A stretch of 64,000 bases of DNA from Colwellia sp. Arc7-D. Its GTDB lineage: Bacteria > Pseudomonadota > Gammaproteobacteria > Enterobacterales > Alteromonadaceae. Positions within the stretch are counted from its first letter, which is position 1; each line of letters starts with the position of its first letter. The notes below the pieces were generated by a model. The model saw only the letters and a list, made by a program, of their open reading frames with translations. It did not search any database and was not told the DNA's origin. The position numbers were made by a program, and so were the translations under genes. This document shows, piece after piece, positions 39,529-48,920 of the stretch. Location of the stretch: positions 558,001-622,000 of the forward strand of contig NZ_CP028924.1 of NCBI RefSeq assembly GCF_003061515.1. The letters are read 5' to 3'.

Positions 39529-40923
39529 CTACTTTGCTAGTTTGAGAAAAATGTTAAAACATGTTGCTTCATCATTTGAAGTGACGTCGATTTTACCCGC
39601 ATTAGTTTCTACTAATGCTTTAACAATCGCTAGGCCTAATCCAGCACCATCGCTGTGTCGCGTTCTTGACTTATCAGGTCGATAAAAACGGTCAAATAAA
39701 TAGGGAATATGCTCAGCTGGTATCTTTTCTCCAGGGTTTATTACTGATATACAAGCTTGTCCATTGCTTGTAGTCGTCATGTTCACAGTGACTGATAAGC
39801 CTTTGGCGGTATAACGCATGGCATTTGATAACAAGTTAGATATTAATTGGCGAAAATGTAATTTATCGCAATAAAAAGTTAAATTTTCGCCTCGCTTTAT
39901 AAACGTTATATTTTTTTCTTCAGCTAGCGCATCAAAATACTCAAACAATGCCGCTATTTCGGTATCACTATTTAATATCTGCTGCTCAGGTTTGATCAGG
40001 CCATTTTGTGTTTTTGCCAGCCACAACATATCGCTGACCATCTTGGTTAATCTATCTAGCTCTTCTAAGTTAGAGAATAATAACTCCTGATACTCTTCTA
40101 GTTTTCGTGGTCTTGATAGTCCAACCTGACTTTGAGTAATAATGTTTGTTAAAGGTGTTCTGAGTTCGTGAGCGATATCGGAGGAGAAATTTGATAAACG
40201 TAAAAATTCATTTTGTAATCTATCAAGCATTAAATTAAAAGAGCGCACCATATTAATTAATTCAGTGGGCACTTTGTCTTCATCTAATCTAATTTCAAAG
40301 TTATCGCTTTGGATATCCTGCATTTTTCTACTCAGGCCCCGTAAAGGGTTTAGTCCCTGATAAACAGCAAACCAAGCAGCTAGTAAAACCATTAGCCCTG
40401 AACAAAGCATAATAATCCATAAACTTTGTTTAAAGTGACTGAGAAATTGCATATGAAAACTCATATCAATAGCAACGGTGATTTTGTAGTTGGCCTGCTG
40501 ACTACTATAATTGGTGACCAACACCCTATAAATAGACTTGCCAATACTGTGTCTGGTAATATTTTCGCCATTAAAACCAAAGGTTGTAGGCAAGGGGATG
40601 TTCAACTGGCTAAAGTCTCGGGGTGAGTTGCTATATATTAATTCACCTGCCTGGCTGTTCACTTGAAAATAAACACCGTGATGACCAGCCACGGCTTTTG
40701 ATAAAGCGTTAGCTAGTGGCATTTTGGTATTGTGCTGTTGTGATAATGTTGTTTCAATTGAATGGTTAATCACCTTAAGCTCGCCAATATCTTGCTGAAT
40801 AAAGTGGTGGTCAATAGAGCTATAGATAAGTGTACCGATAACAGAAAGGCTAAATACAGCGGTAATGGCAACAAACAACACAACTCTGAAGGTAATTGAC
40901 CGAGTCCTGAAATTAATTTTCAT
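39529..40923 (-). CDS. cusS: CusS-like heavy-metal sensor histidine kinase
   Basis: 464 residues. Two membrane helices (about 12-33 and 160-185) flank a periplasmic sensor; a HAMP domain follows; the H-box is [16 protein letters not shown] and the ATPase boxes are [12 protein letters not shown] and [14 protein letters not shown]. The layout matches the heavy-metal sensor kinase family (CusS/CopS/PcoS). The gene overlaps cusR by 11 bases, and the divergent genes are for copper resistance, so copper (or silver) in the periplasm is the likely signal. Confidence 0.9.
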   Translation of the reverse strand: MKINFRTRSITFRVVLFVAITAVFSLSVIGTLIYSSIDHHFIQQDIGELKVINHSIETTLSQQHNTKMPLANALSKAVAGHHGVYFQVNSQAGELIYSNSPRDFSQLNIPLPTTFGFNGENITRHSIGKSIYRVLVTNYSSQQANYKITVAIDMSFHMQFLSHFKQSLWIIMLCSGLMVLLAAWFAVYQGLNPLRGLSRKMQDIQSDNFEIRLDEDKVPTELINMVRSFNLMLDRLQNEFLRLSNFSSDIAHELRTPLTNIITQSQVGLSRPRKLEEYQELLFSNLEELDRLTKMVSDMLWLAKTQNGLIKPEQQILNSDTEIAALFEYFDALAEEKNITFIKRGENLTFYCDKLHFRQLISNLLSNAMRYTAKGLSVTVNMTTTSNGQACISVINPGEKIPAEHIPYLFDRFYRPDKSRTRHSDGAGLGLAIVKALVETNAGKIDVTSNDEATCFNIFLKLAK

Positions 40924-41599
40924 TAAATTCAGCCTCTAATTTATAACCCATACCCCGAACAGTATGAATAAGTTTTACTCCAAACTCATCATCAATTTTT
41001 CCTCTTAATCGACGGATAGCAACGTCGATGACGTTTGTATCACTATCAAAGTTCATGTCCCAAACTTGAGAAGCAATTAATGAACGAGGTAAAACTTCGC
41101 CTTCTCGGCGGAGCAACAATTCAAGAAGGTTGAACTCTTTGTTACTTAATAGAATACGCTTACCTGCGCGCTGAACCTTGCGTTTGGGGATATCTATTTC
41201 TAAATCAGCCACTGTTAATATATCGGCAATCTTTTGGGTGCCGCCGCGGCGAATCAGTGTGCGTACTCTGGCTAATACTTCCGAAAAGGCAAACGGTTTT
41301 ATCAGATAATCATCAGCACCTAGTTCAAGACCTTTTACTCTATCATCGACACTATCTCGCGCAGATAAAAATAATACAGGGGTCTCATTATTAGCTTCAC
41401 GTAGGGATTGTAGAATTCGCCAACCGGAGACATCGGGTAACATCACATCTAAGATAATAACATCAAATAATTCAGTCATAGCGAAGTGGTGACCATCAAG
41501 GCCATTACGAGCTAACGACACCTGAAAGCCTGACTCACTTAAGCCTTGCTTTAAGTAGTCACCAGTTTTAACTTCGTCTTCAACAACTAATAAACGCAT
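40913..41599 (-). CDS. cusR: CusR/CopR-like heavy-metal response regulator
   Basis: 228 residues of the OmpR class: receiver domain with phosphoacceptor D51 ([10 protein letters not shown]) and a C-terminal winged helix ([25 protein letters not shown]). Close to CusR/CopR/PcoR. Translationally coupled to the kinase. A 42-bp perfect palindrome with a TTACAA-CT-TTGTAA centre lies 68 bases upstream, between this gene and copA, and is the obvious binding site for control of both arms. Confidence 0.93.
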   Translation of the reverse strand: MRLLVVEDEVKTGDYLKQGLSESGFQVSLARNGLDGHHFAMTELFDVIILDVMLPDVSGWRILQSLREANNETPVLFLSARDSVDDRVKGLELGADDYLIKPFAFSEVLARVRTLIRRGGTQKIADILTVADLEIDIPKRKVQRAGKRILLSNKEFNLLELLLRREGEVLPRSLIASQVWDMNFDSDTNVIDVAIRRLRGKIDDEFGVKLIHTVRGMGYKLEAEFNEN

Positions 41600-41666
41600 A
41601 TAATTCCTTCAATAAAGTCCTTCATCACGGTTTCGATAACACTATGCAATATCTACTACAACAATA

Positions 41667-41708
41667 ACATGACGCGAAGATTACAACTTTGTAATCTTCG
41701 CGTCATGT
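41667..41708. promoter_or_regulatory. Copper-response operator, 42-bp perfect palindrome
   Basis: Twenty-base arms (ACATGACGCGAAGATTACAA and its exact complement) around a CT centre. The inner TTACAA-CT-TTGTAA resembles the CusR/CopR cop box pattern (GACAA-N2-TTGTC in E. coli). It sits midway between the divergent cusRS and copAB genes. The extra outer symmetry (CATGACGCG) exceeds what one regulator dimer needs. Confidence 0.8.
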
Positions 41709-41764
41709 CAATGTCAGGCAAAACACTTATACTCTAGGTATATTCTAATATCAAAGGATAAGTA

Positions 41765-43606
41765 ATGAGAGTTAAAGAGTCACTACATCCAACACATATG
41801 CCAAGAAGACGGTTTGTTCAAGGTTTAATTGCTGGCGGCGTGCTGGCGGCATGCCCTAGTATAATTTATGCTGCTTCATCACTAACCACAGGCAATAGAG
41901 GTAATGTAACAGAATTGAGCGGTAAAGTTATTGATTTGGTGATAGGTGAATCACTGGTTAATTTTACTGGTGTTGTGCGTACAGCGACAACAATTAATGG
42001 CTCTATACCTGCTCCAACCTTACGCCTTAAAGAAGGCGATGATGTCACTATTAGAGTAACCAATAATTTAAAGGTTCCTAGCTCAATTCACTGGCATGGC
42101 ATTATTTTACCGTATCAAATGGATGGCGTCCCTGGCATAAGCTTCAAAGGTATAATGCCGGGTGAAACCTTTGTCTATAAATTTAAACTTCAACAAAGTG
42201 GCACCTATTGGTATCACTCACACAGTGGTTTCCAAGAAATGACCGGCATGTACGGTGCTTTAATTATCGAGCCTCGTGAGCAAGATATTATTAGTGCCGA
42301 TAACGAATATGTCATTCAATTATCTGATTGGACTGACGAAAATCCAATGGATGTGTTTCGTAAATTAAAAGTGCAGGGTGATACCTACAATTTTAATCAA
42401 CCGACTGTGCCTGAGTTTTTTGATGATGTCGCTAGTTCCAGTGTTGCTAATGCATTACAACGTCGAGAAATGTGGAATAAGATGCGAATGAATCCTACCG
42501 ATCTCGCTGACTTATCCGCATCAACTATGACCTTTCTTATGAATGGCAGTACACCAATGGCAAATTGGCGAGGCCTATTTAAAAACGGTGAAAAGCTAAG
42601 ACTAAGATTTATTAACGGCTCAAGTAATAGTTTTTTTGATGTGCGCATACCGGAACTTAAACTAACCGTCGTGCAGGCTGATGGACAAAATATTGAACCA
42701 GTCACTGTTGATGAATTTCGCTTTGGCCCAGGTGAAACTTACGATGTGATTGTTGAACCAAAAAATGATGCTTATACCATTTTTGCCCAAAGTATGGACC
42801 GTTCAGGTTATGCCAAAGGCACATTGTCAGTAGACCCTAGCCTTGATGCGCCTGTGCCAGCACTCGATCCTGTTGAATGGTTAACAATGACGGATATGAT
42901 GGGGAACATGGCTAGTGGCGGTGAACATGGTTCAATGCCAGGTATGGCAGGCATGTCAGATATGTCGGGAAATGCTATGGATAAAGGCACTATGAAGCAA
43001 GGTGGTATGGCGATGGATCATAGCGCAATGTCTATGGATCATAGTATGCATAACATGGGTGGAAACCCATTGGCTGTCCCGAGTAATAAAGTACGTCACG
43101 CCAAAACAGAGTATGGCGCCTCGGTAGATATGCGAGTTGATATGCCGCGGACAAACTTAGACGATCCTGGTATTGGCTTACGCAATAATGGCCGTCGTGT
43201 TTTAACACTTGCAGACTTACGTTCACTTGACGGCATTGCCGATCACCAAGAGCCAGAAGCTGAAATAGAGTTGCATTTAACGGGTAATATGGAACGTTAT
43301 AGCTGGTCTTTCGATGGTTTAGAGTTTGGTAAAAGTACGCCTGTGCATATGAAACATAATCAGCGATTACGCGTTATTTTACAAAACGATACCATGATGA
43401 CACATCCTATGCATTTACATGGTATGTGGAGTGATTTGGAAAATGACCAAGGTGAGGTAATGGTTCGCCGACATACTATACCGGTGCAACCTGCGCAAAG
43501 AATTAGCTTTTTAACCACACCACATGATGTAGGTCGTTGGGCTTGGCATTGTCATCTATTGTTCCACATGGATGCCGGTATGTTTAGAGAGGTAGTTGTA
43601 TCATGA
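41765..43606 (+). CDS. copA: CopA/PcoA-type multicopper oxidase, Tat-exported
   Basis: 613 residues. Tat signal RRRFVQGL near the start, so it is exported folded to the periplasm. Copper ligands: HWHG at 109-112, HSHSG at 151-155, and C-terminal HPMHLHG and HCHLLFHMDAGM for the type 1 and trinuclear sites. Residues about 375-430 are Met/His-rich (MPGMAGMSDMSG, MDHSAMSMDHSM) and probably bind extra Cu(I). The family oxidises Cu(I) and sequesters copper. Ribosome site AAAGGATAAG. CopB overlaps its end by four bases (ATGA). Confidence 0.96.
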   Translation: MRVKESLHPTHMPRRRFVQGLIAGGVLAACPSIIYAASSLTTGNRGNVTELSGKVIDLVIGESLVNFTGVVRTATTINGSIPAPTLRLKEGDDVTIRVTNNLKVPSSIHWHGIILPYQMDGVPGISFKGIMPGETFVYKFKLQQSGTYWYHSHSGFQEMTGMYGALIIEPREQDIISADNEYVIQLSDWTDENPMDVFRKLKVQGDTYNFNQPTVPEFFDDVASSSVANALQRREMWNKMRMNPTDLADLSASTMTFLMNGSTPMANWRGLFKNGEKLRLRFINGSSNSFFDVRIPELKLTVVQADGQNIEPVTVDEFRFGPGETYDVIVEPKNDAYTIFAQSMDRSGYAKGTLSVDPSLDAPVPALDPVEWLTMTDMMGNMASGGEHGSMPGMAGMSDMSGNAMDKGTMKQGGMAMDHSAMSMDHSMHNMGGNPLAVPSNKVRHAKTEYGASVDMRVDMPRTNLDDPGIGLRNNGRRVLTLADLRSLDGIADHQEPEAEIELHLTGNMERYSWSFDGLEFGKSTPVHMKHNQRLRVILQNDTMMTHPMHLHGMWSDLENDQGEVMVRRHTIPVQPAQRISFLTTPHDVGRWAWHCHLLFHMDAGMFREVVVS

Positions 43607-44466
43607 GAAAAACAATCTTAGTTAACGCCTTAAATACGGTATTTCTCGTTGGCTTGTCGCTAGCGAGTCAACACACGCTTGCACAAAGTAATATGGCTGA
43701 AATGTCAGGTAATGAAATGCAAGCTCAAGGTGGTGATGCCCCACAAAATGCTAGGGATCCGCATGCTTACTCAGCAGGAACCACTTTAACCCAGGGGCCT
43801 TATGCTCTAGAAGGTGGTGAAAGGTTAACATTGGCTGATGAACATCGCTTTTATGCTTTATTAGGCGATCGGTTTGAATATAACGAACAAACTGATGCTG
43901 CCGTGTTTGATTTACAAGCGTGGTACGGTACTACTTTTAATCGCTTAGTGATCAAATCTGAAGGTGACATCAGTGACGGTAAGCTTGAGGAAAATCAAAC
44001 TGATATATTATGGGGACATGCTATTTCTGCGTATTGGGATGCCCAACTAGGTATTCGATCTGATTACGCTAAAGATGGTAAAAATCGCCAATGGTTAGCC
44101 GTAGGTCTGCAAGGTTTAGCGCCGTATTGGTTTGAGCTTGATATGACTGCATATTTGGGCGAAAAGGGACATAGCGCATTCACACTTGAAGCAGAATATG
44201 AACTACTATTAACCCAAAAATTGATTGTGCAACCGCGCGCTGAAATCACCCTCTATGGCAAAGACGATGAGGAAAATGAACTTGGTAGTGGCTTATCTAG
44301 TAGTGCTATTGGTTTGCGACTTCGTTATGAGTTCACTCGCCAGTTTGCGCCTTACGTAGGAGTAGAATGGAAGAATTCTTACGGTCAAACGGCCGATTAT
44401 GCCAGATTAAGAGGAGAACGCAGTAACCAAACTGAGTTTGTTACTGGTGTTAAATTTTGGTTTTAG
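43603..44466 (+). CDS. copB: CopB/PcoB-type outer-membrane copper-resistance protein
   Basis: 287 residues with a signal peptide (ASQHTLAQ cleavage region). After a short Met-rich segment (MAEMSGNEMQAQGG) the protein is a beta barrel: GDRFEYNEQTDAAVFDLQAWYGTTFNRL and an amphipathic strand pattern ending in KFWF, with terminal Phe. CopB partners with CopA in periplasmic copper handling, probably at the outer membrane. ATGA overlap with copA shows coupling. Confidence 0.93.
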   Translation: MRKTILVNALNTVFLVGLSLASQHTLAQSNMAEMSGNEMQAQGGDAPQNARDPHAYSAGTTLTQGPYALEGGERLTLADEHRFYALLGDRFEYNEQTDAAVFDLQAWYGTTFNRLVIKSEGDISDGKLEENQTDILWGHAISAYWDAQLGIRSDYAKDGKNRQWLAVGLQGLAPYWFELDMTAYLGEKGHSAFTLEAEYELLLTQKLIVQPRAEITLYGKDDEENELGSGLSSSAIGLRLRYEFTRQFAPYVGVEWKNSYGQTADYARLRGERSNQTEFVTGVKFWF

Positions 44467-44609
44467 CTAAGACACTTTATTTTATGATAAAGGTGAATTA
44501 AATGACGCTAGTCATCAAATAACGATGATTAATAAATCGATTTTTTGAAAATATTGCTTTGAGATCGAGACATAAACCCAATTAAACTTTATAAATTTAG
44601 GAGTAAACC

Positions 44610-44948
44610 ATGAAAACGTTAACAAAATTAGCTTTAGTATTAATACCAACAATGGCCTTATCACTTTCAGCAACAGCACATGATCCTTCACTGCATGTAA
44701 AAAAAGCAGAAAAGGCGGATTGTAGCAAAATGGATCACAGTAAAATGGACATGAAAAATCCTGTTGCCATTGCCATGATGAAAAAATGTATGAAACAGTC
44801 AAAAGCTGAGGATCATAAAATGGAAGAAATGGACCACAGCAAAATGAAAGAAATGGACCACAGCAAAATGAAAGAAATGGACCACAGCAAAATGAAACAA
44901 ACAGAGTCAAATGCTGCGAAGAAAGATGATCAAGAACACAATCATTAA
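44610..44948 (+). CDS. Periplasmic Met/His-rich copper-binding protein
   Basis: 112 residues: a signal peptide ending near SATAHD, then a strongly charged Met/His/Lys region with MDHSKMD, MMKKCMKQ, three exact copies of the eight-residue unit EMDHSKMK, and a tail QEHNH. No folded domain is evident. Met and His clusters of this kind bind Cu(I) and Cu(II), so it probably acts as a periplasmic copper sponge or chaperone for CopA/CopB. It lies in the cop operon 143 bases after copB. Two cysteines could add sites. Confidence 0.8.
   Translation: MKTLTKLALVLIPTMALSLSATAHDPSLHVKKAEKADCSKMDHSKMDMKNPVAIAMMKKCMKQSKAEDHKMEEMDHSKMKEMDHSKMKEMDHSKMKQTESNAAKKDDQEHNH
44826..44897 (+). repeat. Three identical 24-bp tandem repeats in the copper-binding gene
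   Basis: The unit GAAATGGACCACAGCAAAATG plus AAA repeats exactly three times in frame, each coding EMDHSKMK. The exact identity at the DNA level suggests recent expansion and possible copy-number change between strains. Confidence 0.9.
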
Positions 44949-45032
44949 GTCAACTTACTTAGTAGCTTAGCGTCTATGTCAGTATCCTGACGCTAAGTGA
45001 CTTTTGAAACCTCAGTTCTTGAAGGGAATAGT

Positions 45033-45566
45033 ATGAAAATCATTAAATTATTATTGGTACTTTTTGTTTTAGCTATCGGCTCAGCCGCTACTGTGATGTA
45101 TTCAGGTATTGTTAATGTCGCCGCTGATGAGCCGCACAGTGATCTTGTCTATTGGCTGTTAGAAGAAACCAGAGAAAACTCTATTCGCAATGCGGCAAAA
45201 AATATCAAAGTTCCTGATTTAAGTGACCCAGAGTTATTACTAACCGGCGGCACTGATTATGAATTTATGTGTTCCAGTTGCCACCTAAAACCCGGTCAAA
45301 GTGAGAGTGATATGAGTCTAGGCTTATATCCTGCGCCGCCTAACTTGGCCATATCGAGTAAAACACATGTCGGTCATGAACATGGTGACGATGATGACGC
45401 TGCTCGGAGAAATTTTTGGATAATTAAGCATGGTATTAAAGCGTCTGGTATGCCTGCGTGGGGTAAAACCCATGACGATCAGCGCATATGGGCAATGGTA
45501 GCTTTTATCAATCAGCTATACACTTTAACACCAGAACAATATCAAATACTGACAGCGATTGATTAG
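45033..45566 (+). CDS. Single-heme cytochrome c in the copper operon
   Basis: 177 residues from the ATG preceded by AAGGGAATAGT (an ATG 36 bases earlier lacks a signal peptide at its start). N-terminal hydrophobic signal or anchor (IKLLLVLFVLAIGSAATVMY), heme-binding CSSCH near residue 83, and a likely axial methionine in SGMPAWG. Acidic/His-rich segment GHEHGDDDD. A periplasmic class I c-type cytochrome, perhaps taking electrons from Cu(I) oxidation by CopA; that link is inference from operon position. Confidence 0.88.
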   Translation: MKIIKLLLVLFVLAIGSAATVMYSGIVNVAADEPHSDLVYWLLEETRENSIRNAAKNIKVPDLSDPELLLTGGTDYEFMCSSCHLKPGQSESDMSLGLYPAPPNLAISSKTHVGHEHGDDDDAARRNFWIIKHGIKASGMPAWGKTHDDQRIWAMVAFINQLYTLTPEQYQILTAID

Positions 45567-45611
45567 ATTTAACTAACAAATAAATAATAATAAATAATAA
45601 CAGGAAGAATA

Positions 45612-46097
45612 ATGATAAAAGTTAAGTTACCTACGATGCTTGTGTGTGTAATAAGTGTGTTTTTTACTAGTGTTAGTATTGCGCATGAGGCCAAGCCTAA
45701 TTCATTAGAGCAATCGCCAATGTTTATTGGTATTAAATCTGTGCCTGGTCAGGTAGTTACACAATTTCATCAGGCATTGAAAGCACAAGATAAAATAGCC
45801 GCGAGAAAATTATTAGCAGATGACGTACTAATTTTTGAAGGTGGAGGAGTTGAGCGCTCAGCCGATGAATATGCCCATCATCATATGTTATCCGATATGA
45901 AATACCTAGCCGCCACAAACAGTGAGCTACTTGAGCATAATGTTAAAGTTACGGGTAATAGTGCGGTTTCAATGTCACGTAGTAAAACCACCGGCACATA
46001 CAAAAACAAAACGCTTAATTACGAAGGCATGGAAACCATAGTGCTAGAAAAGCAACTTGGTGAGTGGAAGATAGTACATATTCACTGGTCAAATTAG
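45612..46097 (+). CDS. Exported NTF2-like (SnoaL/DUF4440-type) protein A of the copper operon
   Basis: 161 residues with a signal peptide ending near SIAHE. The rest is an NTF2-like fold: VVTQFHQALKAQDKIAARKLLADDVLIFEGGG, then central strands, then LGEWKIVHIHWSN at the end. Such domains bind small molecules or act as simple enzymes, and no catalytic residues can be claimed. Several histidines (YAHHHM, VHIHW) could bind metal. It is followed by a second protein of the same fold, and the cop context suggests a periplasmic role in copper stress. Confidence 0.75.
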   Translation: MIKVKLPTMLVCVISVFFTSVSIAHEAKPNSLEQSPMFIGIKSVPGQVVTQFHQALKAQDKIAARKLLADDVLIFEGGGVERSADEYAHHHMLSDMKYLAATNSELLEHNVKVTGNSAVSMSRSKTTGTYKNKTLNYEGMETIVLEKQLGEWKIVHIHWSN

Positions 46098-46169
46098 CAA
46101 CATGTAATGCCACTTTAGGGTTTTATTGTTCTGCAAAATATTACAACCTACAAAATAAGAGTCGTAGAT

Positions 46170-46676
46170 ATGAAGATTAAAAACATTTTAACAGCGATGA
46201 TAGTTATCTTGAGCTTCTCAGTGAATGCTCACGGTGATAAAAATCATAACGATAAAAGCAAACAAGCCATTGTTGATATTATCTCAGGTATTAAATTTGG
46301 TTGGGAAAACGGTGATGGAACGCCTTTTAGAGAAAATTACTTAGACTTTAAAGGCGCTAGATATATAGAGTCTGGCGGTCAAAATCCAGGTTTAGACAGC
46401 TTAGTTAATCACCATGTTGAACCTGAAAAAGATGCCATGGAATACCTCGAATTAAATTTTTCCAATATAGAGGTTACTTTTGAAGGTAAAGATAAAGATT
46501 TTGCTTGGGCTATTGCTGATAGCGCAGTAAAAGGAAAAGTAAGAAAATCTGGTAAGGTATTTGATAAAACCGGCTATCAAACTTTCTTATTTCGTAAAGT
46601 AGAAGGGGATTGGAAGGTTGTTCATACCCATTCTTCAACACGTGATAAACGTCCTAAAGCAGCTTACAAACATTAA
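46170..46676 (+). CDS. Exported NTF2-like protein B of the copper operon
   Basis: 168 residues with a signal peptide (SVNAHGD) and the same cone-shaped fold pattern as the preceding gene; the end [15 protein letters not shown] mirrors GEWKIVHIHWSN there. His-rich start (HGDKNHNDK). The two are distant paralogues. Function unknown; last gene of the copper operon before a terminator-like hairpin. Ligand or metal binding is a guess from composition. Confidence 0.72.
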   Translation: MKIKNILTAMIVILSFSVNAHGDKNHNDKSKQAIVDIISGIKFGWENGDGTPFRENYLDFKGARYIESGGQNPGLDSLVNHHVEPEKDAMEYLELNFSNIEVTFEGKDKDFAWAIADSAVKGKVRKSGKVFDKTGYQTFLFRKVEGDWKVVHTHSSTRDKRPKAAYKH

Positions 46677-46705
46677 CGGTTAATGGGTTGTATCTCAGTA
46701 TTAAT

Positions 46706-46740
46706 AATGCAGCTATAGCTTATGTTTTAACTGCATTTTT
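46706..46740 (+). terminator. Probable terminator of the copper operon
   Basis: AATGCAG / CTGCATT arms with an 18-base loop followed by T residues, 30 bases after the last stop. Modest stem, so confidence is limited. The rest of the 359-base gap to the LuxO-like gene holds only the next hairpin. Confidence 0.5.
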
Positions 46741-46909
46741 ATAAGCCAATTTAATATTTTATTTTGTCATATTAATAAAACTTTAACGCCAAAACAGAAA
46801 CGCTTTAAGAAGCAAAGTCAGGTTTTAAAATTTTGACGAAGCACACTCAGTTTAACCCCTCGCTGAAGTAATTATGATGGCTTAAATACCCGCATATCAT
46901 TAAAGGAGC

Positions 46910-46938
46910 AAGCACTAAGGTGACATTACTTAGTGCTT
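46910..46938 (-). terminator. Hairpin downstream of the LuxO-like gene
   Basis: AAGCACTAAG / CTTAGTGCTT arms with a 9-base loop, about 100 bases beyond the LuxO-like stop. The T tract is poor, so it may be a weak terminator or a 3' stabilising stem. Confidence 0.45.
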
Positions 46939-47035
46939 TAAATAAAAGAAACCACATCAACCGGTTTTATTAACCTTTAAGTTGTTGAAGTTTCAATATA
47001 AATACTTATGATTTAAAATGTGCGTAAAATTGGTC

Positions 47036-48469
47036 TTAAACGTTACCAGCATCCCAACTTTTCATTTTTCGGTAAATCGTTGATGCACTAACGCCTAAGT
47101 GTGCTGCAGCAAGTGGAATGTTACCGCTACAGGCTTCTATGGCATGTTCAATCGTATTTTTCTCTACTAGCCACATAGGTATTATGCCTGCGGAACTACC
47201 TTGAATAGGCTGTATTTTTTCTGCCGCCATAATATGTTGTGTGGATCTTTTCGCGACTGTTGTTGATTTAGTTATTTCACCATCTGATTGACCGAACGTT
47301 GCTGGCAACATATCTGTTGTGATGCTTTCACCGGTATGAATAACCACCATATTCTCTATGACATTTTGTAATTCACGTATATTGCCCGGCCAGTCATATT
47401 GTAAAAACAACTTTTGTACTTCTGCTGAAAACTGTTTGAAGTCTTTATTATTTTGGCTACTTTTATCCGCTAGGATGGCATTGGCTAACAATAGTATGTC
47501 GTTACCGCGCTCTCTAAGCGCAGGTAGTTGTACTGGAATTACATTCAAACGATAATATAAGTCTTCGCGAAAACGTCCTTCGCCTACTTCTTCGGCTGGA
47601 TTTCTGTTGGTTGCACATACTACACGTACATCACTTTGCAACACTTCACTACTGCCGACGCGATTAAAGGTACCTGTTTGCAAGAAGCGTAATAGCTTAG
47701 CTTGCAGGTTTAAATCCATTTCACATAATTCATCTAAAAATAAGGTGCCACCGTTTGCGACTTCAACTGCACCTTTACGGTCGGCGAGTGCGCCACTAAA
47801 CGAACCCTTAACATGGCCAAAAAATTCTGATTCAAATAAGTCTTTTGGAATAGCAGCACAGTTAATGGCGATAAGTGGGCCTACTCTGCGACTACTCGAT
47901 TGATGTAATTGCTGCGCACAAACCTCTTTTCCGGTACCACTTTCGCCCGTCACAAATACACTGGCTTTACTGCGTGATGCGCTATCGAGTAAGCGAAAAA
48001 CCGTTTGCATCGCCAATGACTCACCAACAAAGTTAATTTTGTCGGCTGGCTCAGGCGATTCTTCAATTTCTTTTGGGTTACTTTCCAGCATCAGCTGCTT
48101 TACAGCGTCATTTACTGAGGTCAACATACGTTCGCGGGTGAAAGGTTTTTCGATAAAATCAAAACCGCCTAAGCGCATGGCATCAACAGCAATTTCGATA
48201 GAGCTGTTAGAAGTAATAATAATAACCCTAGCTGGCGATGCTTGTTTATTAACGAATTGTAAAACATCTAAACCACTAATATCAGGTAAGCAGACATCTT
48301 GAATAATAACGCTGGGCATTTTTTCTTTAATGGCAACCAAAGCGGAATAACCATCAACAAAATGACGGGTTTGATAACCCACACTTTCTAGTTGTGAGCT
48401 ATATAAAGCGCCACTCGAAACACTGTCTTCTACGATATAAACCAAAGGGCTAGCTTTGTTACCTGCCAT
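47036..48469 (-). CDS. LuxO-like sigma-54 activator (response regulator) of the pilus locus
   Basis: 477 residues: receiver domain with D58 (IIQDVCLPD) and K108; AAA+ sigma-54 interaction domain with Walker A GESGTGKE (175-182) and Walker B GTLFLDEL (241-248); Fis-type helix-turn-helix at about 440-470 (GNIPLAAAHLGVSASTIYRK), very close to the LuxO DNA-binding end. The loop that contacts sigma-54 reads GSFSGA (222-227) instead of GAFTGA. The last gene after an EAL gene and a LuxU-like Hpt gene. TTGCATTTTGCAA-type sites, the LuxO recognition pattern, precede four sigma-54 promoters nearby, including that of its own operon. I infer that it activates the pilus genes. Confidence 0.88.
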   Translation of the reverse strand: MAGNKASPLVYIVEDSVSSGALYSSQLESVGYQTRHFVDGYSALVAIKEKMPSVIIQDVCLPDISGLDVLQFVNKQASPARVIIITSNSSIEIAVDAMRLGGFDFIEKPFTRERMLTSVNDAVKQLMLESNPKEIEESPEPADKINFVGESLAMQTVFRLLDSASRSKASVFVTGESGTGKEVCAQQLHQSSSRRVGPLIAINCAAIPKDLFESEFFGHVKGSFSGALADRKGAVEVANGGTLFLDELCEMDLNLQAKLLRFLQTGTFNRVGSSEVLQSDVRVVCATNRNPAEEVGEGRFREDLYYRLNVIPVQLPALRERGNDILLLANAILADKSSQNNKDFKQFSAEVQKLFLQYDWPGNIRELQNVIENMVVIHTGESITTDMLPATFGQSDGEITKSTTVAKRSTQHIMAAEKIQPIQGSSAGIIPMWLVEKNTIEHAIEACSGNIPLAAAHLGVSASTIYRKMKSWDAGNV

Positions 48470-48488
48470 TGTGCAACTCCATTAATTT

Positions 48489-48827
48489 TTAATTATATTT
48501 CTCGTTATATTGCAACAAGGTATTTTCCATCAACGACAATATAATATTGTCTGAGGCCGCTAAGGGATTATTCAATATAGTGAGCTGATCATTTATCTGT
48601 GTTGCTTTTGCTGATAGTGGCATGGCGCCATATAAGGCAGCTGAATTTTTAATAATATGGGTAATATCAGCAATGGCGTTGCTATCTAGGCCATTAAAAG
48701 CCTTCACTAATTTTAAGTGTAGATCAGTCATCTCGTCAATAAACAGCTTGATCAAGCGTAAACAGGTCTCTTCGCCTAAATCGGCAGTCATCTGTTTAAT
48801 AACGCTTTGATCCATTAAATCTGTCAT
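48489..48827 (-). CDS. LuxU-like histidine phosphotransfer (Hpt) protein
   Basis: 112 residues, all helical, about the size of LuxU. The phosphoacceptor is H57 in THIIKNSAALYGA, which resembles the LuxU site HALKSSAASFGA more than the common HxLKG form. Hpt proteins pass phosphate from the receiver of a hybrid kinase to a response regulator. It starts 19 bases upstream of the LuxO-like gene, the luxO/luxU pairing in the reverse order. The hybrid kinase at the other end of the locus ends in a receiver and has no Hpt of its own, so this protein is its likely partner. Confidence 0.85.
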   Translation of the reverse strand: MTDLMDQSVIKQMTADLGEETCLRLIKLFIDEMTDLHLKLVKAFNGLDSNAIADITHIIKNSAALYGAMPLSAKATQINDQLTILNNPLAASDNIILSLMENTLLQYNEKYN

Positions 48828-48920
48828 TTACTTCTCCAGTGGTGATGCAACTGAGTGCACTTTAGACACTATTGCAAAATGCTATGTAATACGCAAATAT
48901 CTTCAGCGAATTAATCGCTA

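Noticed and set aside
44820..44900. Short tandem repeats as a CRISPR-like array
   Set aside because: Units are contiguous with no spacers and in frame within a protein gene.
44515..44910. Long minus-strand frame opposite the copper-binding gene
   Set aside because: Repetitive FLSFCCGPF text is the antisense of the EMDHSKMK repeats; the plus frame has a signal peptide and operon context.
48872..48884. TTGCAAAATGCTA upstream of the Hpt gene, resembling a LuxO-type site
   Set aside because: Two mismatches in one half, only about 45 bases from the start codon, and the nearest -24/-12-like sequence has wrong spacing. More likely chance within the EAL-Hpt operon.
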